A stretch of DNA of 43,101 bases from an uncultured Thiodictyon sp. (GTDB lineage Bacteria > Pseudomonadota > Gammaproteobacteria > Chromatiales > Chromatiaceae), in assembly GCA_903837595.1 (NCBI GenBank), contig CAILVI010000028.1:1-43101 (forward strand), in the 5' to 3' direction. Below, piece after piece: positions 15,595-24,244 of the stretch. How positions within the stretch are numbered: the stretch's first letter is position 1; every line of letters begins with the position of its first letter. The translations under genes were made by a program, and so were the position numbers. Under the pieces are notes generated by a model. That model was not told where the DNA came from, did not search any database, and worked only from the letters and a program-made list of their open reading frames with translations.

Positions 15595-18426
15595 TTACGC
15601 AAAGTGCCTGACCTCGCCCGCTCCGGCCACATTTTCCACGCAGCGCCCGCACAGCTCCGGGTGCTCGGCATGGGTGCCCACGTCGGGACGATGGTGCCAG
15701 CAGCGTACGCACTTGACGTTGGTGGAGCCAGTTACCGTGACGGCGAGGGTAGGGTCGTCGGTATTGATGGCGTCGCTCGGTCGATCGGCGAACGGGTGTA
15801 GGCGTACGTCAGAGACGATCAGCACGAAGCGCAACTCGTCCCCCAATTCTCTCAGCGTGTCCAAGAGGCCTGAGTCGCAATAGAGGTCCAGTTCTGCGTC
15901 CAGGGATGAGCCGATCCGGTTTTCCTTGCGCGCTGCTTCCAGGGCTGGACCCACGGCTTGCCGGGTTTCGATCACGTATTTCCAGAAGATGTCGTCGAGC
16001 TGGGTGACCTCGTCCAGGGGTACCAACCCCTCATACCAGGTCGCAGTGAACACCGACGCGGCGCGTTCGCCCGGCAGATAGCCCCAAATCTCCTCGGCAG
16101 TAAACGACAGGATCGGTGCCAGCCACCGGACCATCGCCTCGGCGATGTGATACATGGCCGTTTGACAGGAGCGGCGGGGCCGCCCGTCGGTCTGGGTGGT
16201 GTACTGCCGGTCTTTGATCACATCCAGATAAAAGGCCCCGAGGTCCACCGCGCAGAAGTTGTGGACCTTCTGATAGATCAGGTGGAACTGGTAGTCGCGG
16301 TAGGCCGCGATGATCTCCTCTTGCAGTTGCCGCGCCCGGTCCATGATCCAGCGGTCCAGGGCCATCATGTCGGCGGGTGCCACCTGATTCACGGCGGGGT
16401 CGAAGCCGGCGAGATTGGCGAGCAGGAAGCGGTTGGTGTTGCGGATGCGCCGGTAGGCATCCGCGGTGCGCTTCAAGATCTCGTCGGAGACATTCATCTC
16501 GGTGCGGTAGTCGGTGCCCGCCACCCACAGCCGGATGATGTCCGCCCCCAGGGTCTTCATCACGTCCTGGGGCCGGACCACGTTGCCCTTGGACTTGGAC
16601 ATCTTCTCGCCCTTGGCATCCACCGTGAAGCCATGGGTCAGCACGCCGCGGTAGGGCGCGCGTCCATGCATGGCGACCGAGGTCAGCAGGGACGATTGGA
16701 ACCAGCCGCGGTGCTGGTCCGACCCCTCCAGATACAGGTCCGCCGGAGACCCCAGGTCCGCGCGGCGATCCAACACGCAGGCGTGCGTGACGCCCGAGTC
16801 GAACCAGACGTCCAGTGTGTCCTGCACCTTCTCGTACTCGGCGCCTTCCGCCTCGCCCAAGAGCGCCGAGGGGTGCAGCTCGAACCAGGCCTCAATGCCC
16901 TTGCCCTCTACCCGCCGCGCGACCTCCTCAATCAACTCGGCGGTGCGCGGGTGCAGCGCCCCCGTGACCTTGTGGACCAGCAGCGCGATGGGCACGCCCC
17001 AGGTGCGCTGGCGCGAGATGCACCAATCCGGGCGCCCCTCCACCATGCCCTCGATCCGGCCCTGGCCCCAGTCGGGCGTCCAGGCGACCTCGCCGATCGC
17101 CTCCAGCGCGGCCGCGCGCAGACCCTGCTTGTCCATACTGATGAACCACTGGGGCGTGGCGCGGAAGATAACGGGCGTCTTGTGCCGCCAGCAATGGGGA
17201 TAGCTGTGGTTGAAGCGCTGTTCGCGCAGCAGTGCACCGTGGGCCTTCAACACCTCCACCACATGCTCATTGGCCTTGAAGACATTCTCGCCCGCGAAGA
17301 GCGGCGTACCGGGCAGGAAGCAGCCGTTGCCGCCCACCGGATTGTCCACGGCCAATCCGTAGCGGCTGCCGACGATATAGTCCTCCAGACCGTGACCGGG
17401 GGCGGTATGCACCGCGCCGGTGCCCGCCTCCAGGGTCACATGCTCGCCCAGGATCACCGGGACCTCGCGGTCGTAGAAGGGGTGGCGCAGGCGCACCCCC
17501 TCGAAGTCCGCCCCGCGCGCATAGCCCAGCACCCGATAGCGCTCGAAGCCCCAGCGGTCCATGGTGTCCTTGAGTAGCCCCTCGGCGACGATCAGGCGCT
17601 CCTGGTGGTGGTCGGTCTCCACCTGGACCAGGACATATTCCAGTTCCGCGTTCAATGCCACCGCCTGGTTGGCCGGCAGGGTCCAGGGCGTGGTGGTCCA
17701 GATCACGAGCGACGCCGGACCCTCACCGCAGCCGTTGGGTGAGCCGTGGCAGCGTGCCTCAAGCACCTCCGGTTCGACTAGCGGGAAGCGCACGTCCACC
17801 GCGATGGACTGCTTGTCCGCATATTCCACCTCCGCCTCGGCCAGGGCCGAGCCGCAGTCGATACACCAATGCACCGGCTTCTCACCCTTCACCACATGGC
17901 CGTTGGCGATGATCTTGCCGAGCGCGCGGATGATGTCCGCCTCGCACGCAAAATCCATCGTCAGATAGGGCCGCTCCCAATCTCCGAAGATGCCCAGGCG
18001 CTTGAAGTCGGTGCGCTGGCCGTCGACCTGCTTGGCTGCGTAGTCGCGGCAGGCCACGCGAAACTGCGCGGCGGTGAGCTTGTGTCCGGGCTTGCCCTGC
18101 TTCTTCTCCACCTGGAGTTCGATCGGCAGCCCGTGGCAATCCCACCCTGGGACATAGGGCGCATCTAGCTCATCCAGGGTGCGGGACTTGACGATGATGT
18201 CCTTGAGCACCTTGTTGACGGCGTGACCGATATGGATCTCGCCGTTGGCATAGGGCGGGCCGTCGTGCAGGATGAAGCGCTGCGCGCCCGCGCGGGCGGC
18301 CCGGACCTGTGAATAGATATCCAGCGCCTCCCAGTGCTTGAGAAGCTCCGGCTCGCGCTGGGCCAGATTGGCCTTCATCGGGAAGTCGGTGGTGGGTAGA
18401 TTGAGGGTGTGTTTGTAATCAGTCAC
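15595..18426 (-). CDS. ileS: isoleucyl-tRNA synthetase
   Basis: This class I aminoacyl-tRNA synthetase of 943 residues charges tRNA-Ile in the cytoplasm and edits mischarged valine. The N-terminus ([20 protein letters not shown]) matches bacterial IleS. The HIGH motif lies at 65-68 ([12 protein letters not shown]), the editing domain includes [13 protein letters not shown], the KMSKS loop is present ([12 protein letters not shown]), and a C-terminal zinc site is suggested by [12 protein letters not shown] and CGRCV. The start is GTG at 18426 with AAAGG eight bases upstream; the frame continues to 18561 but that part translates the palindromic repeats ([19 protein letters not shown]) and is not real. 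The leader contains strong hairpins at 18444-18473 and beyond, which could influence expression. Length and motifs show an intact housekeeping gene. Confidence 0.96.
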   Translation of the reverse strand: MTDYKHTLNLPTTDFPMKANLAQREPELLKHWEALDIYSQVRAARAGAQRFILHDGPPYANGEIHIGHAVNKVLKDIIVKSRTLDELDAPYVPGWDCHGLPIELQVEKKQGKPGHKLTAAQFRVACRDYAAKQVDGQRTDFKRLGIFGDWERPYLTMDFACEADIIRALGKIIANGHVVKGEKPVHWCIDCGSALAEAEVEYADKQSIAVDVRFPLVEPEVLEARCHGSPNGCGEGPASLVIWTTTPWTLPANQAVALNAELEYVLVQVETDHHQERLIVAEGLLKDTMDRWGFERYRVLGYARGADFEGVRLRHPFYDREVPVILGEHVTLEAGTGAVHTAPGHGLEDYIVGSRYGLAVDNPVGGNGCFLPGTPLFAGENVFKANEHVVEVLKAHGALLREQRFNHSYPHCWRHKTPVIFRATPQWFISMDKQGLRAAALEAIGEVAWTPDWGQGRIEGMVEGRPDWCISRQRTWGVPIALLVHKVTGALHPRTAELIEEVARRVEGKGIEAWFELHPSALLGEAEGAEYEKVQDTLDVWFDSGVTHACVLDRRADLGSPADLYLEGSDQHRGWFQSSLLTSVAMHGRAPYRGVLTHGFTVDAKGEKMSKSKGNVVRPQDVMKTLGADIIRLWVAGTDYRTEMNVSDEILKRTADAYRRIRNTNRFLLANLAGFDPAVNQVAPADMMALDRWIMDRARQLQEEIIAAYRDYQFHLIYQKVHNFCAVDLGAFYLDVIKDRQYTTQTDGRPRRSCQTAMYHIAEAMVRWLAPILSFTAEEIWGYLPGERAASVFTATWYEGLVPLDEVTQLDDIFWKYVIETRQAVGPALEAARKENRIGSSLDAELDLYCDSGLLDTLRELGDELRFVLIVSDVRLHPFADRPSDAINTDDPTLAVTVTGSTNVKCVRCWHHRPDVGTHAEHPELCGRCVENVAGAGEVRHFA

Positions 18427-18443
18427 GCGTTTGCCTTTATCTT

Positions 18444-18591
18444 CTTTTTCCCACGCTCCCGCGTGGGAAAAAGAGTGTCCTTCTCGCTCCCACGCTCCAG
18501 CGTGGGAGCAAGTACCGACGCTCCAGCGTCGCGTGGGTGTTCGGGCCGCTGGAGCGGCCAAGAGTGTGTTCCCCTGGGCAGCGTGGGGAAC
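18444..18591. repeat. cluster of five palindromes upstream of ileS
   Basis: Five hairpins follow one another: 18444-18473 (arms CTTTTTCCCACGC / GCGTGGGAAAAAG), 18486-18509 (GCTCCCACGCT / AGCGTGGGAGC), 18516-18531 (CGACGCT / AGCGTCG), 18544-18559 (GGCCGCT / AGCGGCC) and 18568-18591 (GTTCCCC / GGGGAAC). They share a CGCTCCAGCG-like core. This is a REP-type cluster. The nearest hairpin begins 18 bases before the ileS GTG. Confidence 0.85.
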
Positions 18592-18612
18592 AAGAGTGTA
18601 CTACCGGACCGC

Positions 18613-19134
18613 CTAGCGACCGTTCGGCAACCAGCGGTCATCAAATGCGTGCTCCACCGTGTATGGGCAGACCGGCGGAAAGGTCTCTTCCGCAAGATCG
18701 GTCTCCCGTGCAGCCGCCAACGTTGCATCGCCATAGGCGTCTTCCATGGCCTGATCGAGCCTGGCCGTGAGGCTCGGGTTTTGATCGACATGGCGCCTGA
18801 GTTTTCGGCGCTGCTCCCGGATGGTCAGTTCCCAACTGCGGCCCCGGCGTTGCGGTTGAAACTGCCATTTCAGCAGATGCAGCAAGAGCACGGCGAGGCG
18901 ATTTTCCAGCTCCCGCAATTCGCTCTTGCCCATGCTTTCGATTTCCTCCGCAATATGCTCGATATCCGTTTGAGCCAGACGTCCCGACCGCAATAGTGCC
19001 GCCTGACTGTTGGTCCAGGCAAAAAAATCCTGTTCATAGAGAGTCTTTGCGTCGCTGCCGTCGCCCGCGGCGACTCCCCCGCGGGATGCCGGTCGCGGTG
19101 TCGCGGTGGCCTCGCGGCCCTTGATGGTCTGCAT
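18613..19134 (-). CDS. DUF29 family protein
   Basis: This 173-residue protein belongs to the DUF29 family, common in cyanobacteria and purple bacteria and often found in accessory DNA; its function is unknown. Family features are TLYEQDFFAWTNSQAALLRSGR (as TLYEQDFFAW, about 31-40), DIEHIAEEIESMGKSE, then LAVLLLHLLKWQFQPQRRG and a C-terminal helix rich in Asp/Glu/Ala. The first 28 residues are Arg/Ala/Gly-rich and not part of the domain, so the true start could be later, but no better start codon with a ribosome site was seen. It reads the same way as ileS, separated by the palindrome cluster, and marks the border between the conserved block and the accessory region to the right. Confidence 0.82.
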   Translation of the reverse strand: MQTIKGREATATPRPASRGGVAAGDGSDAKTLYEQDFFAWTNSQAALLRSGRLAQTDIEHIAEEIESMGKSELRELENRLAVLLLHLLKWQFQPQRRGRSWELTIREQRRKLRRHVDQNPSLTARLDQAMEDAYGDATLAAARETDLAEETFPPVCPYTVEHAFDDRWLPNGR

Positions 19135-19650
19135 GGCGGGCGCTCCCAGTAAAACGGTCGGCCAAGTCTAGCCCGGTCGGGCGGGTGGTGTCTCGCTCGA
19201 TACCGGGCAAGTATTGCGCCGAGGCAATTGTCGTCGCCTGGGTGCAGCCGCAGCGTAAGCGAATGATCCGTCGCAAGCCGTTGATTTATAATCTATCGGC
19301 GAGATTGCGCAGTTTATCCCAAAAGGACCATGATGCCCCCCCTAGTCTTTGCCATCACCGGGATGATATCCAAATTCCGCCCACCCCGTAGGAGCGGCCC
19401 CCTGGCCGCGACGGGCCGGGCGAGGTCCGGAGTCTCAGTGGCCTATCAGGTTCTCCAGCCGGAAGACCTGGTCCTCCTCGCCGCGGCCCGCTTTCTCGAA
19501 GCCCGGTGGGGTCCGCTGTGCGGACCACCGGCCTTGCAATCCGTGCAGTGACCGGCACTATGCCCAAGTCCGTCTGCGCGTCTGGTGCTGTTGGTTGACA
19601 AGACGCCATCCGGCGTCGATCCTCATCCCCCATGAAGGCAACAAGAACTG
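19135..19650. other. 516-base stretch without a supported gene
   Basis: No convincing gene is seen. A frame from 19330 (ATGATG with AAAAGGA upstream) reads MMPPLVFAITGMISKF and then runs into the repeat at 19388, so it may be a decayed or interrupted gene start. A short hairpin (GTCCGC/GCGGAC) lies around 19509-19523. The right end holds the ATG at 19632 discussed with the toxin gene. The promoters of the leftward DUF29 gene and of the rightward toxin-antitoxin pair should both lie here. Confidence 0.5.
19388..19418 (+). repeat. REP-like repeat, second copy of the 3093 element
   Basis: The sequence GTAGGAGCGGCCCCCTGG (19388-19405) followed by CCGCGACGGGCCG repeats the element at 3093-3123 with few differences and in the same orientation. 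Unlike that copy, the left hairpin arm is not obvious. It indicates an interspersed repeat family in this genome. Confidence 0.75.
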
Positions 19651-19914
19651 TTGAACGAGCGCTCCAAGCAAGGCGAAAATGCCTTCGCCGAGCTGCGGGT
19701 CTGGCGGGTACCGGAACCGGTACGCTGGAGTGCCCACATCTTCAAGTATCGCTTGGCGTTCGTGGTCGATGGGGTATGCGTGGTGCGCTTCGACAACGAG
19801 GCAGGCAAAGGCGATCATCGGCATCTTGGACCGGTCGAAATGCCCTATTCCTTTACTACTCTGCCCGAATTATTGGCCGATTTTTGGCGCCAAGTCGATA
19901 ACTGGAGGGGATAA
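19651..19914 (+). CDS. TumE-like toxin (DUF6516), N-terminus disturbed
   Basis: This 87-residue protein resembles the TumE/DUF6516 toxin family. Its body is well preserved: ENAFAELRVWRVPEPVRWS, HIFKYRLAFVVDGVCVVRFD and the family hallmark DNEAGKGDHRHLG, then PYSFTTLPELLADFWRQVD. Family members usually begin with MKA-type residues followed closely by NERS. Here an ATG at 19632 does encode MKATRT, but in a different frame from NERS (19654 onward). The intact frame can start only at TTG 19651 or CTG 19648, with GAAGG about 12 bases ahead. Either a frameshift has damaged the toxin or a weak start is used. The antitoxin gene starts one base after its stop, with GGAGGGG before it. Toxin-first order is usual for this pair. 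Confidence 0.72.
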   Translation: MNERSKQGENAFAELRVWRVPEPVRWSAHIFKYRLAFVVDGVCVVRFDNEAGKGDHRHLGPVEMPYSFTTLPELLADFWRQVDNWRG

Positions 19915-19915
19915 C

Positions 19916-20260
19916 ATGAACGCTGTCACCATTGGTATCGCCAGCCGTGAGGAAACCAACGCGCGCTTCATGCGTGCCATGAGCGGCGAGCCGCAGGGGG
20001 CTTTTCGCACTATTGCCACGGTCGATGATCTATGGCGGACCCTGACGCCCAAGCGCTGGATGCTCTTGCGGGCGCTGACCGGTGCCGGCCCCGTCAGTTT
20101 ACGCGAAGCAGCGCGGCGGGTGGGGCGTGATCTAAGGACAGTGGAGACCGACATTCATAGGCTGCTGAATGCGGGGTTGCTGGAGAAGACCGACACCAGG
20201 ATGATCGAATTCCCCTTCGACGTAGTGCATGTAGATTTCATATTAAGGGCGATGTTTTGA
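19916..20260 (+). CDS. TumA-like HTH antitoxin
   Basis: This 114-residue protein has a winged-helix DNA-binding domain in its C-terminal half: DDLWRTLTPKRWMLLRALTG, GPVSLREAARRVGRDLRTVE (recognition helix region) and THIHRLL-like DIHRLLNAGLLEKTD. This resembles the MarR-like regulators that act as antitoxins of TumE/DUF6516 toxins. It should neutralise the toxin and repress the operon. The ATG at 19916 has a strong GGAGGGG site about eight bases upstream, located inside the toxin's last codons. Given the damaged toxin start, the antitoxin might persist alone. After its stop, 92 A/T-richer bases separate it from the large NTPase gene on the same strand, so it could also influence that gene's expression. 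Confidence 0.75.
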   Translation: MNAVTIGIASREETNARFMRAMSGEPQGAFRTIATVDDLWRTLTPKRWMLLRALTGAGPVSLREAARRVGRDLRTVETDIHRLLNAGLLEKTDTRMIEFPFDVVHVDFILRAMF

Positions 20261-20352
20261 TCGAAAATCTGTTGAGCGATTTCTCGATCAGTCGCATGTT
20301 TTCTATGTCAAAAAGCCGTTTTCGCTATACCGACATCGGAATTCGATAACGC

Positions 20353-23300
20353 ATGCCTCATCATCCAATATTCGATATTTCGCCAGACCAAATCGCCGAA
20401 ATCGATCCCGAGGGTCTGCGGGAGCTGATCGCTGAACTGTGCAAGGCCGATTTGCACCACCGGGGCCTGCCAGTCTCCGGCGTCATCCATGGCGGGAGTC
20501 CGATTGCGCCGGACGGCGGGATTGATGTTCGAGTGGAACTGCCGGCCAATACAAATATCGGCGGGTTCATTCCGCGGCCTATGACCGGTTTTCAAGCGAA
20601 GGCCGATGACATGCCACGGAGCGAGATTATCAGGGAGATGCGCCCAAAGCCTAAGAGATCCAATAGCAAAGCACCGCCGCTGCGGGACAGCATTCGGACT
20701 CTAGCCGCGACTAGCGGCGCCTATATTATCGTCTGTTCCAAAGGTTCCACAAACCCGAAATATCTTGATGAGCGGCGTGCGGCGATGCGCGAGGCAGTTG
20801 CCGATTTACCCAAGCCGGATACACTGCATCTTGATTTCTACGACCGGACCCGGCTTGCCGATTGGGTTCGCGAATACCCCGGCGTGGCGCTCTGGGTCCG
20901 GGCAAGGATCGGCCAAACACTGACTGGCTGGCAGCCCCACGAAAACTGGTCGCACGCACCGGAAGGCGCGGAAATGGCTTACCTGAGCGACGACACCGCC
21001 CGCATCCGCGACCGGCGCAATCCGCAAGACGGAGCACTCACCATTGTCGAGGGTATCGCGCGGCTCCGTGCCACCCTGTCGCGTGCTGGTGGTGTTGTCC
21101 GCCTCACTGGGCTGTCCGGCACCGGTAAGACACGGTTACTCGAAGCCCTATTCGATGATCGCATCGGCGGAGCCGCACTGGATTCTGCCCATGCCGTCTA
21201 TACTGACATGGGTCACGAACCACCGCTGCGACCACAGCAGCTTGCCAGTCAGCTCATTGCCCAAGGCAAGCGCACCGTGCTGGTCATCGACAACTGCAGG
21301 AGGGATACCCACGACGCTATTGCCCCGCTCTGCCGCGCCGCCGGGAGCCTAGTCAGCCTGATTACGGTCGAGCTGGACATCGGTGACGACCAACCAGAAG
21401 GCACGGATTGCTTTGTTCTCCAGCACGCATCTACGGCAGTGATCAAATGCCTGCTGGAGCTGCGCTTTCGGAATCTATCCCAAGCGACCTGCTGGTGTAT
21501 CGCAAAATTCTCCGATGGCAATGCCCGTATCGCCATCCTGGTTGCCGAGAATGTGCGGCCGGACGCGAATCTGGCTGACCTGACCGATCAGAAACTTTTT
21601 GAATTGCTTTTTCATCAGAAGAAACAGCCTGATGCGACCTTGCTTCGCGCCGCCGAGGCCCTCTCTCTTGTCTACTCGTTCGATGGCGAGAAACTTGACG
21701 GCGATGGCGCAGAGTTGCCGTTTTTGGCGGGACTTGCGCGCCTTGACCCGGTGGAAGTCTACGAGCAGGTCGCAGAGTTGCGGCGCCGCGAGATCATCCA
21801 ATCCCGTGGACCTTGGCGCGCCATCCTGCCGCAGCCCATCGCCAACCGGCTCGCCAAGCGGGCATTGCAAAACCGCCCGCCGCTCCAAGTCGCCGACCAG
21901 TTCTGGAATTGCGGAAACCCGCGGTTACTCCGTTCTTTTACTCATCGCCTGAGCTACCTGTACGATTCTCCGGAAGTGCAAGCCATCGCCTCGGCATGGC
22001 TCGGCCCCGAGGGTCCGTTGGCGAACTCAGGTTGGATGGAACAGGACCGCATTGATGTCGTAAAGAACCTAGCCCCGGTCGACCCAGCCGCAAGCCTAGC
22101 TTTGGTAGAGCAATTCGTTCAACGCGTCGAGTCGAACCAGGCCGGAAACCTCGCCCCTTGGCATCGGGGCACAGTGATGCAGTTGCTTCGAAAGATCGCG
22201 TATTTCGCAGAGCACTTCAATCGTGCGTGTCTTTTGCTCGGCCGTTTGGTATCCGTTGAACGCATCGCAATGGGGCGGCCATATAACGCAAGCTTTTTTA
22301 CCGAACTGTTCCAGGCTTGCGGCGCCGGTAGTCTCGCCGGTGCCGCGCCACGCATTGAAGTGATAGAGAGCTTGCTGGCTAACACGGACGACGCGAACCG
22401 GGAGACTGGAATGATAGCACTCGGCAAAATGCTGAGCGCCCCCTGCCGCGCGGGGTCACACGACCTCAGCTTCGGCGCGCGAGTGATCGATGATGGCTGG
22501 GTGCCACGAACCTCGTCTGATTATCGGGACTGGTACGGCGGAGCCCTCGTTGTCGCCAAGCGTCTCGCGTTGTCCGGACTTACCCAGCGCACGGCGGCCC
22601 GTCACCTGATCGCTCAGCATTTCCACTACCTTTGGAGGCGCGGCGAAATTGTCGATGACCTGGAAAATGCGCTTCGGAACATCGCGGCCGACAAGTATTG
22701 GCCAGAAGGCTGGCTGGCTGTCCGCAAGACAGTCGGGATGTACGAGTCCTGCATGGAGCCAGACCAGATAGCGCGACTCCGTGCCCTCGCTGCGAGTTTG
22801 GCACCGGAGGACCTATCGGAACGGATTCGCTCATGCGTGCTTACACCCATATCGGAGATTGCGGCTGTCGAATACTGGGAAACGCAGAACAAAGAAACAG
22901 TTGTATCCGCCGAGGCAGTAAACGAGGCCCGGCGACTAGGGATCGAAGCGGGCGAAGCGCCGGGCACTATCGGTGCCCTGTGGTCGGACCTATGTGGCCC
23001 AGACGCACATCAGGCACTCTGGTTCGGTCAGGGATTCGCCGAGTCAGCGGAAAACTTGACCAGTGGCTGGTCCTTACTGGTACGCAACTACGGTGAGTCC
23101 AACCATCTGTCACGCAATCCATCGATCCTTGCAGGATTTCTCAGGGCCGCGTCGGGGATGGACAAACCGCTTGTCGATAGGATGCTGAGCGATGCTGTTC
23201 ATGATCCTTTGCTGGGGGTTGATTACCCACGTATTCAGATATTTGTCGGTGTGGATCAGGCCGGCGTTGCCCGATTGCTTGATTCGATCAAGGCGCGTCT

Positions 23301-24180
23301 CGCACCGGCCAGTGCGTTCAGGATGTTATGGATGGATTGGACCACTGAATCAATCACGTCTTGTGACCTGAGCCGTATCTTGTCGGGTATCGCAAATCTC
23401 CCGGATGGCCTCCAGGTTGCAGCAGATGTTTTGGCGAAGCGCTTCGACAGAGCACCTGTGGCACAGCGAGACTGGGACCCCTGCCTTCTCGAACTCGGCC
23501 GGCAATTCTTGCGCGATTACTCGCTTGATGGTGGCGAGTACGCCACAGACTATCGATTGCGTAAAATTGCAAGGGTATGCCTGGCAGGGGCTGAGGCCAG
23601 TGGGGACGCGGTAATACTCTTGAACCGAGTCATCCAATCAAACGAGGACTCATCTATTGATGTCGGCCTTAGCAGTTTGATCGATATATTGTTTGAACTT
23701 CATCCGCTCAAGGCGCTCGATTGCTGGCTGGAACAACCCGCAGGGTCATTGTCGCTTCGGTCGCTAAACAACATCGGAGTGATAGACGGAAATCCGCTTA
23801 GCAACGTTCCGACGCGGACTTTAATCGAATGGGCGTCTCTGCATCCAGCGGCGCGCTTTCCGTTATTGGCGCAATTGATTCGGCCGTTTGTGATGGAAAA
23901 TGGGAGCCTGGTGTGGTCTGAGGTTGCCGCCGCCTTAATGGCTGAAGCGCCTGACCGGGCGAGTGTTTTTGCCGGGCTCGCAAGTCAGATCCGGCCAGGA
24001 TCCGGCTTCGTCTCGTCGGCAGATAGTCTCCAAGAACAGCGGGCGCCGGTCCAGGGCCTTCTGAATGATCAGGATTTCCAGATAAGAGAAATGGCAATGG
24101 AAATTGATCGGAGCATCGCTGAAGCGATTGCAACTGCGCGCCGGCATGAGATCAATCGCGACGAGCGTTTTGAACATTAG
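20353..24180 (+). CDS. nuclease-STAND NTPase with long helical C-terminus, candidate anti-phage protein
   Basis: This is a soluble multidomain protein of 1275 residues. Residues 10-150 look like a PD-(D/E)xK nuclease fold: Glu17 region, GGIDVRVELP with Asp58, then TGFQAKAD with Gln81-x-Lys83 (the Q-x-K variant seen in Mrr-like enzymes), and strand GAYIIVCSKG. A P-loop NTPase follows: Walker A GLSGTGKT (253-260) and Walker B TVLVIDNC (308-315). The remaining 800 or so residues are helical repeats without recognised motifs. This order (nuclease effector, STAND-type NTPase, repeat sensor) is that of Avs-type anti-phage proteins, which detect a phage protein, oligomerise and cut DNA; that role is inferred here. 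The ATG at 20353 lacks a strong ribosome site. Codon use is visibly richer in A/T than in neighbouring housekeeping genes. A toxin-antitoxin pair lies upstream. Confidence 0.78.
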   Translation: MPHHPIFDISPDQIAEIDPEGLRELIAELCKADLHHRGLPVSGVIHGGSPIAPDGGIDVRVELPANTNIGGFIPRPMTGFQAKADDMPRSEIIREMRPKPKRSNSKAPPLRDSIRTLAATSGAYIIVCSKGSTNPKYLDERRAAMREAVADLPKPDTLHLDFYDRTRLADWVREYPGVALWVRARIGQTLTGWQPHENWSHAPEGAEMAYLSDDTARIRDRRNPQDGALTIVEGIARLRATLSRAGGVVRLTGLSGTGKTRLLEALFDDRIGGAALDSAHAVYTDMGHEPPLRPQQLASQLIAQGKRTVLVIDNCRRDTHDAIAPLCRAAGSLVSLITVELDIGDDQPEGTDCFVLQHASTAVIKCLLELRFRNLSQATCWCIAKFSDGNARIAILVAENVRPDANLADLTDQKLFELLFHQKKQPDATLLRAAEALSLVYSFDGEKLDGDGAELPFLAGLARLDPVEVYEQVAELRRREIIQSRGPWRAILPQPIANRLAKRALQNRPPLQVADQFWNCGNPRLLRSFTHRLSYLYDSPEVQAIASAWLGPEGPLANSGWMEQDRIDVVKNLAPVDPAASLALVEQFVQRVESNQAGNLAPWHRGTVMQLLRKIAYFAEHFNRACLLLGRLVSVERIAMGRPYNASFFTELFQACGAGSLAGAAPRIEVIESLLANTDDANRETGMIALGKMLSAPCRAGSHDLSFGARVIDDGWVPRTSSDYRDWYGGALVVAKRLALSGLTQRTAARHLIAQHFHYLWRRGEIVDDLENALRNIAADKYWPEGWLAVRKTVGMYESCMEPDQIARLRALAASLAPEDLSERIRSCVLTPISEIAAVEYWETQNKETVVSAEAVNEARRLGIEAGEAPGTIGALWSDLCGPDAHQALWFGQGFAESAENLTSGWSLLVRNYGESNHLSRNPSILAGFLRAASGMDKPLVDRMLSDAVHDPLLGVDYPRIQIFVGVDQAGVARLLDSIKARLAPASAFRMLWMDWTTESITSCDLSRILSGIANLPDGLQVAADVLAKRFDRAPVAQRDWDPCLLELGRQFLRDYSLDGGEYATDYRLRKIARVCLAGAEASGDAVILLNRVIQSNEDSSIDVGLSSLIDILFELHPLKALDCWLEQPAGSLSLRSLNNIGVIDGNPLSNVPTRTLIEWASLHPAARFPLLAQLIRPFVMENGSLVWSEVAAALMAEAPDRASVFAGLASQIRPGSGFVSSADSLQEQRAPVQGLLNDQDFQIREMAMEIDRSIAEAIATARRHEINRDERFEH

Positions 24181-24244
24181 GGTGCGCCGTGCCTTGCCTA
24201 TCCGCGTCGCACCTTTCCGCCAGTGAGGAGTATCGCAGAACCCG

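Noticed and set aside
15958-17577. 539-codon plus-strand open frame opposite ileS
   Set aside because: Shadow of ileS; no family-like motifs.
18427-18561. N-terminal extension of IleS
   Set aside because: The added residues translate palindromic repeats; GTG 18426 has a proper ribosome site and the family N-terminus.
18444-18591. CRISPR array upstream of ileS
   Set aside because: The units are palindromes of different length without equal-sized spacers, and no cas gene is present.
19330-19551. Small frame starting ATGATG with AAAAGGA upstream
   Set aside because: After about 18 codons it runs through the REP-like repeat at 19388, so an intact gene is unlikely.
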